The notes beneath the pieces were generated by a model that did no database searches, had not been told where the DNA came from, and saw nothing but the letters and a program-made list of their open reading frames with translations. Of a DNA stretch of 64,000 bases, positions 18,195-27,169 are shown piece by piece (within the stretch, counting starts at the first letter, position 1; every line of letters begins with the position of its first letter). Source of the DNA: Leclercia adecarboxylata (GTDB taxonomy: Bacteria > Pseudomonadota > Gammaproteobacteria > Enterobacterales > Enterobacteriaceae). A program made the position numbers and the translations under genes. Location of the stretch: positions 930,001 to 994,000 of the forward strand of contig NZ_CP040889.1 of the NCBI RefSeq assembly GCF_006171285.1, written 5' to 3'.

Positions 18195-19735
18195 CAGGCT
18201 TTCTCTCCTTTGAAGACAAATTCACGTGCCAGTAATCCGGTGTTGGTGCTGCTGCTGGCCCAGATCACGCCCGCGTCGGTCAGGAGCTGGCACTGCTGGC
18301 TCAGGGACGGGGTATCCTGGTCGGTGCCGAGCACGTAGCCGAGGATCTCCAGCGGGCGGTTATCGGCTTTGGCGATCGCCTGCGCCTCCTTGATCGCTTC
18401 GATCATCACGCCTACCGGATCCTCGTGGGATCCGAAGCCGAGGACGAAATCCATCACGATCACGCCCACTTCTGGATCGCGCGCCTCCTGCAGCAGGCGG
18501 CTGATGCGGTTGGTCGGGTCGATCATCGGGTGCGGCTTGCCGTTGGTGAAGTCGTCATCGCCAAAATCGAGGAAGGTGTGGGCCTGGCTGACGTTGATAT
18601 CCGCAAGCCGTCGGGTTGGGTCCGGCTGGATGTTGCTGTAGACGTCATCGTATTTTTCCAGCGCGGCGAACATCGCTTCGTCGCACAGGGTGCCGCCGCA
18701 GAACAGGCCGCGAATGTACTTCTGCTGCGGGGTCAGGCGGGCGCGCACCTCTTCGATCAGCGGCCAGTTGAGCGGATGCAGATCCAGCGACTCTTTTTTG
18801 ATCCCGGTGAGCAGAACCGCTTTCAGCGCCGCCTCTTTGGTGCCGCGGGCAAACTGCAGCCCCTCTTCATCGGCCGGGGGTTGGTTGCGGCCGAGGAAAC
18901 AAACAATGACCGGTTTGCGGCAGGCGCGGGCGCGGGCCAGCACTTTCTCGGCCACCGCAGGCGCAGGGGGTTTGGAGATGAGTGCGATGACCTGGGTGGC
19001 GTCGTCCGCCTCCAGCATCGCGATGGCGTCGAGCATCATCAGGCCGCCGATCTTTTCGCTGAGATCGCGACCGCCAGTGCCTATCAGCTGGGAGATGCCG
19101 CCGCCGAACTCGTGGATGCGTGCGCTCAGCTCCTGGCTACCGGTGCCGGAGGCACCCACAATCCCAATAGGGCCGCGGCGCACCGCGTTGGCGAAGCACA
19201 GCCCGGCACCGTTAATAATGGCGGTGCCGCAGTCCGGCCCCATCATCAGCAGCCCTTTCTCGTGAGCCAGTTGTTTCAGCGCCAGTTCGTCGTCGAGGGA
19301 GACGTTATCCGAGAACAGCATCACGTTAAGATCGTTCTCCAGCGCCTGACGCGCCTCGCGGGCGGCGAAGGTGCCGTTGACCGAGATCACCGCCAGATTA
19401 CTCTCCGGACGATGGGTTTTAGCGCTGGCGAGGGTGGCGTAGCGCGATTCGTGTGAGCCCGCGCTCTCTTTGCGGGTGAACAGCGCCTCGATAGCGGCAA
19501 GGGTTTCGTCGTTCGCGGCCTCGCCTTTAATGACGATCATCAGGTCGCCGTTTTTAGCGTCCTCTAACTCCGGCGTCAGCAGGCCGAGATTTTTTAAGAC
19601 GCCTTTATTCATTTCGGTGGCCATCGCCACGAAAGCCTGCTCGACGCCGGGCAGCTTATTGGCTTTGGTGGAAACCGACATCAGCGAAACAGAATCAAAA
19701 TATGTGTTCTTTTTTATGACGATTTTAGTGGGCAT
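18194..19735 (-). CDS. yahF: YahF, FdrA-family acyl-CoA synthetase-like protein
   Basis: A 513-residue protein of the FdrA family, built like a succinyl-CoA synthetase alpha-subunit fold. The start at 19735 follows a perfect AGGAGG five bases upstream; the open frame to 19786 is not used. Visible motifs include the N-terminal TKIVIKKNTYFDSVSLM, MGPDCGTAIING, GIVGASGTGSQE with ISQLIGTGGRDLS (phosphate/nucleotide-binding loops), a KPVIVCFLG strand and GLFCGGTLCDEA. FdrA paralogues work with DUF1116 proteins and carbamate kinase in the oxamate carbamoyltransferase pathway. The partner set here (YahF, YahG, YahI) argues for an analogous reaction on an unknown substrate. It is the second gene of the minus-strand operon. 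Confidence 0.9.
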   Translation of the reverse strand: MPTKIVIKKNTYFDSVSLMSVSTKANKLPGVEQAFVAMATEMNKGVLKNLGLLTPELEDAKNGDLMIVIKGEAANDETLAAIEALFTRKESAGSHESRYATLASAKTHRPESNLAVISVNGTFAAREARQALENDLNVMLFSDNVSLDDELALKQLAHEKGLLMMGPDCGTAIINGAGLCFANAVRRGPIGIVGASGTGSQELSARIHEFGGGISQLIGTGGRDLSEKIGGLMMLDAIAMLEADDATQVIALISKPPAPAVAEKVLARARACRKPVIVCFLGRNQPPADEEGLQFARGTKEAALKAVLLTGIKKESLDLHPLNWPLIEEVRARLTPQQKYIRGLFCGGTLCDEAMFAALEKYDDVYSNIQPDPTRRLADINVSQAHTFLDFGDDDFTNGKPHPMIDPTNRISRLLQEARDPEVGVIVMDFVLGFGSHEDPVGVMIEAIKEAQAIAKADNRPLEILGYVLGTDQDTPSLSQQCQLLTDAGVIWASSSTNTGLLAREFVFKGEKA

Positions 19736-19841
19736 TACGTCCTCCTGAATGCGGGCAAAAGGGGGCCATATCACGCCCGAAGGCATGATGGGGAAAGGCT
19801 ATTTTTATTTCAGGCCAGCGCGAAACGGCTGGCCACAGGGT

Positions 19842-20447
19842 TTACGCGCCGGCGGCGATCAGCAGGTCGGCAATGTCGCTGAAACCTTTTTCCCGCGCCA
19901 GTTCGAGGGGGGATTTGCCGTATTTATCGGTCATGTGCGGGTTGGCGCCGTGGTCGAGCAGCAGCTTAATAATCGCCTGCTGGCGAGGGCCGCCGTCGTT
20001 TAGCACTATGGCCTCCAGCAGCGGCGTCCAGCCAACAAAGTTGGTGTGGTTGACGTTGATGTCGGTGTGGGCCAGCAGCTCCTGCACCACCTCCAGATGG
20101 CCTTTCTCGCTGGCCGGGGTGATCCCCACGCCGCCAAAACGGGTCAGCCTGTCGAGGTCCGGTTTGGCCGGCAGCACCAGGCGCAGCAGGGTGATATCGT
20201 TGGTGAGGCAGCTAATCAGGAACGGGTTGAAACAGGTCTCATCCTGCTGGTCGATATTGGCGCCTGCGGCAATCAGCAGCTCCACGCAGGAATAGTGTTT
20301 ATTCAGGCTGGCGATAATAACGGCAGTTCTTTTCTGCCGGTTGGTGGCGTTAATATCCACCCCTTTCCCCAGACAGGCTTTTAACGCGTCGGCATTACCC
20401 TGTTCGGCAGCTAACAGAAATTCGGTAACGAGTTCATTGTTGGACAT
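19842..20447 (-). CDS. yahD: YahD, ankyrin-repeat protein
   Basis: A 201-residue soluble protein made of about five to six ankyrin repeats (units such as DALKACLGKGVDINATN, CVELLIAAGANIDQQD, IIKLLLDHGANPHMTD). The start at 20447 is chosen because AGGAGT lies eight bases upstream and the length then equals E. coli YahD. An open frame to 20540 has no such site. It is the first gene of the minus-strand yah cluster, ~106 bp upstream of yahF. The function is unknown; ankyrin proteins mediate protein contacts, so a scaffold or inhibitor role for the pathway enzymes is possible but unsupported. Confidence 0.9.
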   Translation of the reverse strand: MSNNELVTEFLLAAEQGNADALKACLGKGVDINATNRQKRTAVIIASLNKHYSCVELLIAAGANIDQQDETCFNPFLISCLTNDITLLRLVLPAKPDLDRLTRFGGVGITPASEKGHLEVVQELLAHTDINVNHTNFVGWTPLLEAIVLNDGGPRQQAIIKLLLDHGANPHMTDKYGKSPLELAREKGFSDIADLLIAAGA

Positions 20448-20766
20448 TTCCACACTCCTGGTTTTCCTTTCTGATGGACTGAGCATAGCAACGGCCTGGT
20501 CAGAAAAGAATCCGCTTAAAAATGATTCATCGACAGGCAATTCATTGTTGAGATAAATTTAACAGTCCGGTCAAAATGTGCGTCTGTGCAATCTTTTCCT
20601 TATGTTTTGCCGCTATTTAGCCTCGCAGGCTGCATTCTGCTTATGTTTACGCAGACCTTGTCCGACGCGGCTCTCAGCTATTTGGCAGAACTGTGATCGG
20701 CTTCAAATGCGTTGTAACCACTTTGTTAAAATATGTTCAAAACTGATGGGTGCCGGGAGCGATAAT
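20448..20766. promoter_or_regulatory. Divergent control region between yahD and yahB
   Basis: 319 bp without a convincing gene, between the LysR regulator (rightward) and the yahDFG-permease-IJ operon (leftward). LysR regulators usually bind such intervals. No operator could be fixed by eye. Confidence 0.55.
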
Positions 20767-21696
20767 ATGAATTCCATCTTTACCGAAGAGAACCTGCTGG
20801 CGTTCACCACTGCGGCACGTTTTGGTAGCTTCAGCAAGGCCGCCACCGAACTGGGGGTGACCACTTCGGCCATCAGCTACACCATCAAGCGCATGGAGAC
20901 CGGCCTCGACGTGGTGCTGTTTGTGCGCAACACCCGCAGCATCGAGCTCACCGAGTCGGGCTTCTACTTCTACCGTAAAGCGATCGATCTGCTGAACGAT
21001 TTCCATGCCATTAAACGTGGGATAGATACCATCTCTCAGGGGATCGAAACGCGGGTGCGGTTCTGCATCAACCAACTGCTCTACACCCCGCGCCACACCG
21101 CCCGCCTGCTGCAGGTGCTGAAGAAACAGTTTCCCACCTGCCAGATTACGGTGACCACCGAGGTGTATAACGGGGTCTGGGATTCGATCATCAATAACCA
21201 GGCGAATATCGCCATTGGCGCGCCTGATACCCTGCTGGATGGCGGCGGGATCGATTACACCGAGATTGGCGCTATTCGCTGGGTGTTCGCCATCGCCCCG
21301 GATCATCCCCTGGCGCTGGCCCCGGAGCCGCTGGCCGAGAGCCAGCTGCGTCTGTATCCCAACATCATGGTCGAGGACACGGCGCACACCATTAACAAGA
21401 AAGTGGGCTGGCTGCTGCACGGCCAGGAGGCGATCCTGGTCCCGGATTTTAATACCAAGTGCCAGTGCCAGATCCTGGGGGAAGGGATCGGTTTTTTACC
21501 GGAGCATATGGCCAGAGAGGCCGTAGACGCAGGGCTGCTGGTGACGCGGCGCATCAATAACCCGCGCCAGGACTCGCGCATGCTGCTCGCCACGCAGCAT
21601 GCGGCAACCGGCCTGGTCACCCGCTGGATCAAACAGCAGTTTGCGCCCCAGGGGGTGCTGACCGGGATCTACAGCGATTTGCTGTGGCGGGATTAG
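20767..21696 (+). CDS. yahB: YahB, LysR-family regulator of the yah cluster
   Basis: A 309-residue LysR regulator. I chose ATG 20767 (MNSIFTEENLLAFTTAARFG) because a GGGAG site lies eight bases upstream and the length matches E. coli YahB (about 310). The open frame extending to 20578 gives an unrelated Cys-rich N-terminus. The winged HTH covers about residues 4-62 (GSFSKAATELGVTTSAISYT), followed by an effector domain (90-300). It is divergent from yahD, so it is the probable activator of the yah operon. The 3' end overlaps the convergent yqaE stop by four bases. Confidence 0.9.
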   Translation: MNSIFTEENLLAFTTAARFGSFSKAATELGVTTSAISYTIKRMETGLDVVLFVRNTRSIELTESGFYFYRKAIDLLNDFHAIKRGIDTISQGIETRVRFCINQLLYTPRHTARLLQVLKKQFPTCQITVTTEVYNGVWDSIINNQANIAIGAPDTLLDGGGIDYTEIGAIRWVFAIAPDHPLALAPEPLAESQLRLYPNIMVEDTAHTINKKVGWLLHGQEAILVPDFNTKCQCQILGEGIGFLPEHMAREAVDAGLLVTRRINNPRQDSRMLLATQHAATGLVTRWIKQQFAPQGVLTGIYSDLLWRD

Positions 21697-21851
21697 CCGC
21701 GGCTCTGCACCCAAAACGCGTGGATAAGACCGGGGATGTAGCCCAGCAGCGTCAGGATGACGTTGAGGATAAACGCCCAGCCAAACCCTTTGCCCAGCAG
21801 GACGCCAAGCGGGGGAAGCAGGATAGTAATTACGATACGCCAGAAACCCAT
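21693..21851 (-). CDS. yqaE: YqaE, Pmp3/UPF0057-family small membrane protein
   Basis: A 52-residue protein with two membrane segments (MGFWRIVITILLPPLGVLLG, then FILNVILTLLGYIPGLIHAF), the hallmark of Pmp3/YqaE stress-induced inner-membrane proteins that affect membrane potential in yeast and plants. The ATG follows GGAGAATTT. In E. coli, yqaE is next to ygaV/ygaP/stpA, so this gene marks where conserved core order resumes after the yah cluster. Its stop overlaps the convergent yahB stop. Confidence 0.92.
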   Translation of the reverse strand: MGFWRIVITILLPPLGVLLGKGFGWAFILNVILTLLGYIPGLIHAFWVQSRG

Positions 21852-22072
21852 AAATTCTCCATACAAGCAATCAGGTCATTGTAAAAAAAGAGATTTTCTC
21901 TTTAAGAGTAGCGAGTCTACGCACGGCTGCCAGCGCTGGCGCGAAGTTTTACCCTCTTTTACCCTCTTTACACAGGTTTAGGCAGACGATTAAGGGGTAT
22001 TCCCCCTGCAACCCTGTACCGCGGCCTGCGCCTGGGCTAAGCTCGGAGCTCATCCATCATAAGGAGGTAACT

Positions 22073-22252
22073 ATGTTTTCTGTTGGCGATCTCGTTCAGC
22101 CGCGCATGGGCGGACCAAAACTTAAAGTGATCGAAGTGCATGAAGATCAGATTGTGGCGGTGCAGGCAAGCAACGAAGACGGGGATAAATACACCCTGAA
22201 GGCAGCGGATGTGACGCTGTATAAAGAAGATGGCGATTTTGGCGTCTGCTGA
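22073..22252 (+). CDS. YodC-like DUF2158 small protein
   Basis: A 59-residue soluble protein starting MFSVGDLVQPRMGGPKLKVI after a strong AAGGAGG. DUF2158/YodC proteins are short SH3-like domains beginning F-x-x-G-D-x-V-x-x-x-x-G-G-P. The function is unknown. In E. coli the ygaV-ygaP pair lies between yqaE and stpA; here this gene is at that position. It ends in a Cys residue and is followed by a perfect 9-bp hairpin. Confidence 0.85.
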   Translation: MFSVGDLVQPRMGGPKLKVIEVHEDQIVAVQASNEDGDKYTLKAADVTLYKEDGDFGVC

Positions 22253-22263
22253 GAGCAGCCGCT

Positions 22264-22288
22264 ACCGGGCGGAATAACGCCGCCCGGT
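22264..22288. terminator. Hairpin between convergent yodC-like gene and stpA
   Basis: A perfect stem ACCGGGCGG / CCGCCCGGT with a 7-nt loop lies in the 45-bp convergent gap. There is no strong U tract on either side. Confidence 0.6.
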
Positions 22289-22297
22289 CTGCACGGA

Positions 22298-22702
22298 TTA
22301 AATCAGGAAATCATCCAGCGTTTTTCCCTCTGCCAGTGCAGTGGCGATTGGCTTCGGCGTACGAACCTGGCCGGTCCAGGTTTTTTCGCTGCCGTCGGCA
22401 TCGGTATAGCGATATTTTGCGGCACGCGGTTTACGTTTTTTAGGCTGCGCGCTGGTGTTCAGCAGCTCAGAGCCCAACAGGTCTTCAGCAGAAATACCGT
22501 CGGCTTTCATCATCTCCAGCAGGGCGCTAATTTTCTGCTGCTGTTCGGCACGCTCCTGCTCCAGTTCAGACTGTTCATTACGTTTTTCTTCTGTGACGAT
22601 GCGCAGCTTTTCCAGCATATCTTCCAGTACGTCCAGTGAGAATTCACGCGCCATCGCACGGAGTGTACGAATATTATTAAGATTCTTTAATGTCGAAGTC
22701 AT
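22298..22702 (-). CDS. stpA: StpA, H-NS paralogue nucleoid protein
   Basis: A 134-residue nucleoid-associated protein. The N-terminal oligomerisation domain (LNNIRTLRAMAREF, then a charged coiled coil to about residue 80) is followed by a linker and a C-terminal DNA-binding domain with the H-NS signature TWTGQVRTPKPIA. The end ALAEGKTLDDFLI is identical in style to E. coli StpA. The start at 22702 gives the same length as E. coli StpA; an upstream ATG at 22723 would add seven residues. StpA binds AT-rich DNA, silences genes and acts as an RNA chaperone. The adjacent AT-rich interval (22703-23331) could be a target for autoregulation. Confidence 0.95.
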   Translation of the reverse strand: MTSTLKNLNNIRTLRAMAREFSLDVLEDMLEKLRIVTEEKRNEQSELEQERAEQQQKISALLEMMKADGISAEDLLGSELLNTSAQPKKRKPRAAKYRYTDADGSEKTWTGQVRTPKPIATALAEGKTLDDFLI

Positions 22703-23331
22703 ATAATATGAAAACCTTTTCAAAGTCGTTTAAATAATCAATTCCCGGCCATGGTAATTCATTTGTTTATGAACATCCAGACGAAACCGCACGAAAATAT
22801 AATACAGGTCAAAGGTGGGGGAATTAACAATATATAATGACGATTATTTTCACTTTGTATGATTTATTCAGAATAAGCGTTTAAGCATTATTTATTTTTA
22901 CTGTGATATAACCGCCGCCTGAGGCAGTTCCCCTCTCACTCCACAATGAATACCCATTCATATAACCTGCATAGAACACAACAACCCAATCCAGAGCATT
23001 ACGCTGGATAACATCCATTTAGCAACATAACCCGCAACAAAATCGCCGCATTCTGCTCACCGGAAGGCAGGTCATGCGGTGCGCGATAAAAATAAAACTT
23101 AACTAATTGTTTATTAACATAAAAAATGACAAACAAAAAGAAAATAACGCAATGCTGGTAAAACCGGTTCGTTTAGAGAATTTTACGGACAAAACGCCAG
23201 TAAATAAAAATTTATCGCTAATTGAGAGTTTTAATGTAGAGCGATACGCTATACACGAAAAAAAAAGCAAACTAAAGCACTATTCAGAAGCGCTTTAGCC
23301 TCTTCATCGTATCATTTTCAGGAGTCAGAAC
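22703..23331. other. 629-bp AT-rich gap between stpA and alaE
   Basis: This is strikingly AT-rich compared with its neighbours and carries the divergent promoters of stpA and alaE. It contains one short ORF (23107-23298, or 48 codons from the internal ATG at 23152) without a recognisable family. A hairpin CTAAAGC...GCTTTAG lies at 23272-23298. I see no clear gene; an unrecognised small RNA or peptide cannot be excluded. Confidence 0.5.
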
Positions 23332-23781
23332 ATGTTCTCACGGCAGTCTCGCCTGCGCCACGCTGTAGCGGACACATTTGCAATGGTGGTCTACTGTTCG
23401 GTGGTGAACATGCTGATTGAAATATTCCTCTCCGGAATGACCTTCGAGCAATCACTTTCCTCGCGCCTGGTGGCCGTCCCGGTGAACATTCTTATTGCAT
23501 GGCCGTACGGTTTCTATCGCGATGCGGTGATGCGTTTTGCCCGCCGCTACTCATCCACCGGCTGGATGAAAAATCTGGCCGACGTGGTGGCGTACGTCAC
23601 TTTTCAGTCACCGGTATATGTCGCGATTTTATTAACGGTGGGGGCAGACTGGCACCAGATCGCCGCTGCGGTAAGCTCAAATATTGTGGTGTCGATGATG
23701 ATGGGCGCGGTGTACGGCTATTTCCTCGATTACTGCCGACGTCTGTTTAAAGTGAGCCAGTACCATCAGGTCAAGGCGTAA
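23332..23781 (+). CDS. alaE: AlaE, L-alanine exporter
   Basis: A 149-residue inner-membrane protein (formerly YgaW) that exports L-alanine, driven by proton motive force. The N-terminus ([20 protein letters not shown]), four hydrophobic segments and the C-terminal [17 protein letters not shown] match E. coli AlaE almost residue for residue. The start is preceded by AGGAGTCAGAAC. It is a single gene, divergent from stpA and convergent with ygaC. Regulation by Lrp and alanine is known in E. coli; no site was identified here. Confidence 0.96.
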   Translation: MFSRQSRLRHAVADTFAMVVYCSVVNMLIEIFLSGMTFEQSLSSRLVAVPVNILIAWPYGFYRDAVMRFARRYSSTGWMKNLADVVAYVTFQSPVYVAILLTVGADWHQIAAAVSSNIVVSMMMGAVYGYFLDYCRRLFKVSQYHQVKA

Positions 23782-23813
23782 GGCACGGCGACTGGCGAAA
23801 GCCAGTCGCGTCG

Positions 23814-24158
23814 TTATTGCGAGTCGCCAAACAGGCCTTTAAGAAAGCGTTCCAGCGCCATGCGGGAACTGAATCCATGCGGAATACCATAATGTTCCTG
23901 ATTATTGCCCCCTAAATAGAGCGGGAACTGCTGGTAATGGTCGCTGGTTTTCATCTCTGAAGCAGGCTCCGCGAAGGAAAGACTTCTCTCTTTCAACGTC
24001 GGATGAATGATCAGCGCAGTGCGCCCCATGCGGGCTTCACGGTTCACATAAACATAATTATCGCCGCGACGATAACCGTATGCTTTTTGTGTTACCACAT
24101 CCACGGTAAATCCCGCTTTTTCCAGTTCGCGCGCAACCTCATCGGGTCGTAAATACAT
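23814..24158 (-). CDS. ygaC: YgaC, DUF2002 family protein
   Basis: A 114-residue soluble protein, the same length as E. coli YgaC. It starts [17 protein letters not shown] and has a central [16 protein letters not shown]. The function is unknown. In E. coli the gene is Fur-regulated and sits between alaE and ygaM, as here. Confidence 0.93.
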   Translation of the reverse strand: MYLRPDEVARELEKAGFTVDVVTQKAYGYRRGDNYVYVNREARMGRTALIIHPTLKERSLSFAEPASEMKTSDHYQQFPLYLGGNNQEHYGIPHGFSSRMALERFLKGLFGDSQ

Positions 24159-24319
24159 ATTCTTTCCTCGTTATCATTTCCTGCCGGGCAACCTTACCGT
24201 ATTCAGCATTAGCAGTGCTTTCAGAAAAATCCATAAACGGCCTGATAAGCCGTGACCGGCTTCAGATATTAAAAAGGTGGTCTAAACTGTTAATTACCGC
24301 AAATTCAAGGGAGAACTTT

Positions 24320-24646
24320 ATGTTTAGCCGATCAAACCGAAATGACGTTGATGACAATGTTCAGGATATCCAAGACGATGTGAGGAAATTAGCGGATTCG
24401 CTGGAAAGCGTTTTGAAATCCTGGGGATCGGATGCGAAGGGCGAAGCGGACGACGCCAGACGTAAGGCCAAATCGCTGCTGCGAGAAACCCGTGCGCGCC
24501 TCCAGGGCCGCTCTACCGGCAAGCAGGCCGCCTGCGATGCCATCGGCTGCGCTAACACCTTTATCCGTGAACGCCCGATGTGTGCAGTAGGTACCGTTGC
24601 GGCGGTCAGCATCTTCATCGGCGCGCTGCTCGCTCTGCGTAAGTAA
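24320..24646 (+). CDS. ygaM: YgaM, ElaB/YqjD/DUF883-family membrane-anchored protein
   Basis: A 108-residue protein with a helical, charged N-terminal two-thirds (VQDIQDDVRKLADSLESVL) and one C-terminal membrane segment (VGTVAAVSIFIGALLALRK). This is the plan of the ElaB/YqjD family, tail-anchored inner-membrane proteins that can bind ribosomes in stationary phase. The ATG at 24320 follows AAGGGAGAACTT; the open frame to 24215 is not used. E. coli YgaM is slightly longer. A rho-independent terminator follows. Confidence 0.93.
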   Translation: MFSRSNRNDVDDNVQDIQDDVRKLADSLESVLKSWGSDAKGEADDARRKAKSLLRETRARLQGRSTGKQAACDAIGCANTFIRERPMCAVGTVAAVSIFIGALLALRK

Positions 24647-24672
24647 CGCCCGTCTCTGACCTGTCCCCTGTG

Positions 24673-24703
24673 ACCCCAATGCCCTGCGGTGTTGGGGTTT
24701 TTC
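24673..24703 (+). terminator. Rho-independent terminator of ygaM
   Basis: The stem ACCCCAA / TTGGGGT is followed by TTTTTCTTTTTT. Confidence 0.85.
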
Positions 24704-24767
24704 TTTTTTAAGCCCATAGCAATCCCTCTCCCGTTGAGCTCATCACCGGCAGCAAACCTATCTGATT

Positions 24768-24814
24768 TTCCCATATCTTGTGTGGTTGAAACTTTAGATA
24801 ACTACATCTAGTAT
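24768..24814 (+). promoter_or_regulatory. Pair of NrdR boxes upstream of nrdHIEF
   Basis: Two 16-mers, at 24768-24783 (...CATATCTTGTGT) and 24799-24814 (TAACTACATCTAGTAT), resemble the NrdR box ACACWATATATWGTGT. Their starts are 31 bp apart, i.e. three helical turns, the spacing used by NrdR repressor pairs at ribonucleotide reductase promoters. Confidence 0.7.
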
Positions 24815-24888
24815 TCCTTTTAGCAAGACAGACTCCTGGTGACGCGTTGAATCGCGTCGGACACCTATTCTAAATGGAAATACGAATC

Positions 24889-25134
24889 ATGCGCATTATT
24901 ATTTACACTCGTAACGACTGTGTGCAGTGCCATGCCACCAAACGCGCCATGGAGAGCCGCGGTGTGAGCTTCGAAATGGTGAATGTAGACCTGGAGCCGG
25001 ACGCGGCAGAGACGCTGCGTAACCTGGGGTTCCGCCAGCTTCCCGTGGTGATCGCCGGGGAGACCAGCTGGTCGGGGTTTCGTCCGGACCTGATTAATCG
25101 TCTGCAACAGCCTGTGCAGGCCGTCCGGGCATGA
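24889..25134 (+). CDS. nrdH: NrdH, glutaredoxin-like hydrogen donor
   Basis: An 81-residue glutaredoxin-like protein with thioredoxin-like specificity that reduces the class Ib ribonucleotide reductase NrdEF. The redox motif CVQC is at residues 11-14, with LPVV and WSGFRPD near the C-terminus as in E. coli NrdH. The start at 24889 gives the E. coli length; an in-frame ATG lies 15 bases upstream. The stop overlaps the nrdI start as ATGA. It is probably repressed by NrdR through the paired boxes upstream, and in E. coli also by Fur. Confidence 0.96.
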   Translation: MRIIIYTRNDCVQCHATKRAMESRGVSFEMVNVDLEPDAAETLRNLGFRQLPVVIAGETSWSGFRPDLINRLQQPVQAVRA

Positions 25135-25541
25135 GCCTGCTCGTCTACTTCTCCAGCAGCTCGGAAAACACGCACCGCTTTATCGGGCGCCTCGGGCTGC
25201 CCGCCGTGCGTATTCCGCTGAACGAGCGGGAGCGGATCCAGGTGGACGAGCCTTTTATTCTGGTGGTGCCGAGCTATGGCGGCGGCGGAACGGCCGGGGC
25301 GGTACCGCGCCAGGCGATCCGCTTTCTCAACGACCCGCATAACCGGGCGCTTATCCGCGGGGTGATCGCCGCCGGCAACCGTAATTTCGGCGATGCCTTC
25401 TGCCGCGCCGGGGATGTCATTTCACAAAAGTGCGGCGTGCCGTACCTCTATCGCTTTGAGCTGATGGGGACGGAGCAGGACGTCGACAACGTGCGTAAAG
25501 GAGTGAACGAATTTTGGCAACGACAACCGCAGAACGCGTGA
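25131..25541 (+). CDS. nrdI: NrdI, flavodoxin-like activator of NrdF
   Basis: A 136-residue flavodoxin-like protein that supplies the oxidant for assembling the manganese-tyrosyl radical cofactor in NrdF. The FMN phosphate loop [12 protein letters not shown] is at residues 6-17, and VPSYGGGG and [12 protein letters not shown] follow. The length equals E. coli NrdI. It is coupled to nrdH by a four-base overlap, and the nrdE TTG start lies 28 bases before its stop. Confidence 0.96.
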   Translation: MSLLVYFSSSSENTHRFIGRLGLPAVRIPLNERERIQVDEPFILVVPSYGGGGTAGAVPRQAIRFLNDPHNRALIRGVIAAGNRNFGDAFCRAGDVISQKCGVPYLYRFELMGTEQDVDNVRKGVNEFWQRQPQNA

Positions 25542-27157
25542 TGCAGGGCTCGCAGGATTTCCATGCCCTGAACGCCATGCTGAACCTGTATGATGCTGAC
25601 GGGAAGATCCAGTTCAGCAAAGACGGTGAGGCGGTGGACGCCTTTTTTAACGCCCACGTGCGCCCCAACAGCGTGACCTTCGCCAGCACGCAGGCGCGTC
25701 TTGACTACCTGGTCAGCGAGGGCTACTACGACCCCCGCGTGCTGGCGCGCTTCGACAGCAGCTTTGTGCTGGGTCTTTTTGACCACGCCCACGCCAGCGG
25801 TTTTCGTTTCCAGACCTTCCTCGGCGCGTGGAAGTTTTACACCAGCTATACGCTGAAAACCTTCGACGGGAAGCGCTATCTCGAGAGCTTCGAGGATCGG
25901 GTGGTGATGGTCGCCCTGACCCTGGCTCAGGGGGATGAAACCCTGGCCCGCCAGCTGACGGACGAGATCCTCGCCGGGCGTTTTCAGCCCGCCACGCCCA
26001 CCTTCCTCAACTGCGGCAAGGCGCAGCGCGGGGAGCTGGTCTCCTGCTTCCTGCTGCGCATTGAAGACAACATGGAGTCAATTGGCCGGGCGGTGAACTC
26101 CGCCCTGCAACTCTCCAAGCGCGGCGGCGGGGTGGCCTTTTTACTCTCGAACCTGCGGGAAGCGGGCGCGCCCATCAAGCGCATCGAGAACCAGTCCTCC
26201 GGGGTGATCCCGGTGATGAAGATGCTGGAAGATGCTTTCTCCTACGCCAACCAGCTCGGGGCGCGTCAGGGGGCGGGAGCGGTTTATCTCCATGCCCATC
26301 ACCCGGATATCCTGCGCTTCCTCGATACCAAACGCGAAAACGCCGACGAAAAAATCCGCATCAAAACCCTTTCTCTGGGGGTAGTGATCCCGGATATCAC
26401 CTTCCGGCTGGCAAAAGAGAACGCCGAGATGGCGCTGTTCTCGCCTTATGACGTGGAGCGCATCTACGGCAAGCCGTTTGGTGATGTGGCGGTGAGCGAA
26501 CTGTACGACGAGATGGTGGCGGATACGCGGATCCGTAAAAAATACCTGAATGCCCGCGACTTCTTCCAGCGGCTGGCCGAGATCCAGTTTGAGTCCGGCT
26601 ATCCCTACATCATGTATGAGGACACGGTGAATCGCGCCAACCCCATAGCCGGGCGCATCAACATGAGCAACCTGTGCTCGGAGATTTTGCAGGTCAACAG
26701 CCCCTCGACCTATGACGAGAACCTGGACTACGCCCGCACCGGGCATGATATCTCCTGTAATCTGGGCTCGCTGAATATCGCCCACACCATGGACTCGCCG
26801 GACTTTGGCCGCACCGTCGAAACCGCGGTACGCGGCCTGTCGGCGGTATCGGACATGAGCCACATTCGCAGCGTGCCGTCGGTGGAGGCCGGGAATGCCG
26901 CCTCGCACGCCATCGGCCTCGGGCAGATGAACCTGCACGGCTATCTGGCCCGGGAAGGCATTGCCTACGGCAGCCCGGAGGGGCTGGACTTCACCAACCT
27001 CTACTTCTACACCATCACCTGGCACGCCCTGAATACCTCGATGATGCTGGCGCGGGAAAAGGGGCAGCGGTTTGCGGGCTTTGAGCAGTCCCGCTATGCC
27101 AGCGGAGAGTACTTTACCCAGTACCTTCGCGACGACTGGCAGCCGAAAACGGAATCT

Positions 27158-27169
27158 ATGGTCACTCCC
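27158..27169. repeat. IS inverted repeat, transposase 3' side
   Basis: ATGGTCACTCCC, a perfect inverted copy of 28462-28473. Three bases lie between it and the IS edge. Confidence 0.9.

Noticed and set aside
20578..20766. N-terminal extension of YahB to 20578
   Set aside because: The extra 63 residues do not look like a LysR N-terminus. The ATG at 20767 has an RBS and gives the family length.
23107..23298. 63-codon ORF upstream of alaE as a firm gene
   Set aside because: No family, Lys/Asn-rich from AT-rich DNA, no convincing RBS for the first ATG. Kept only as a note on the gap.
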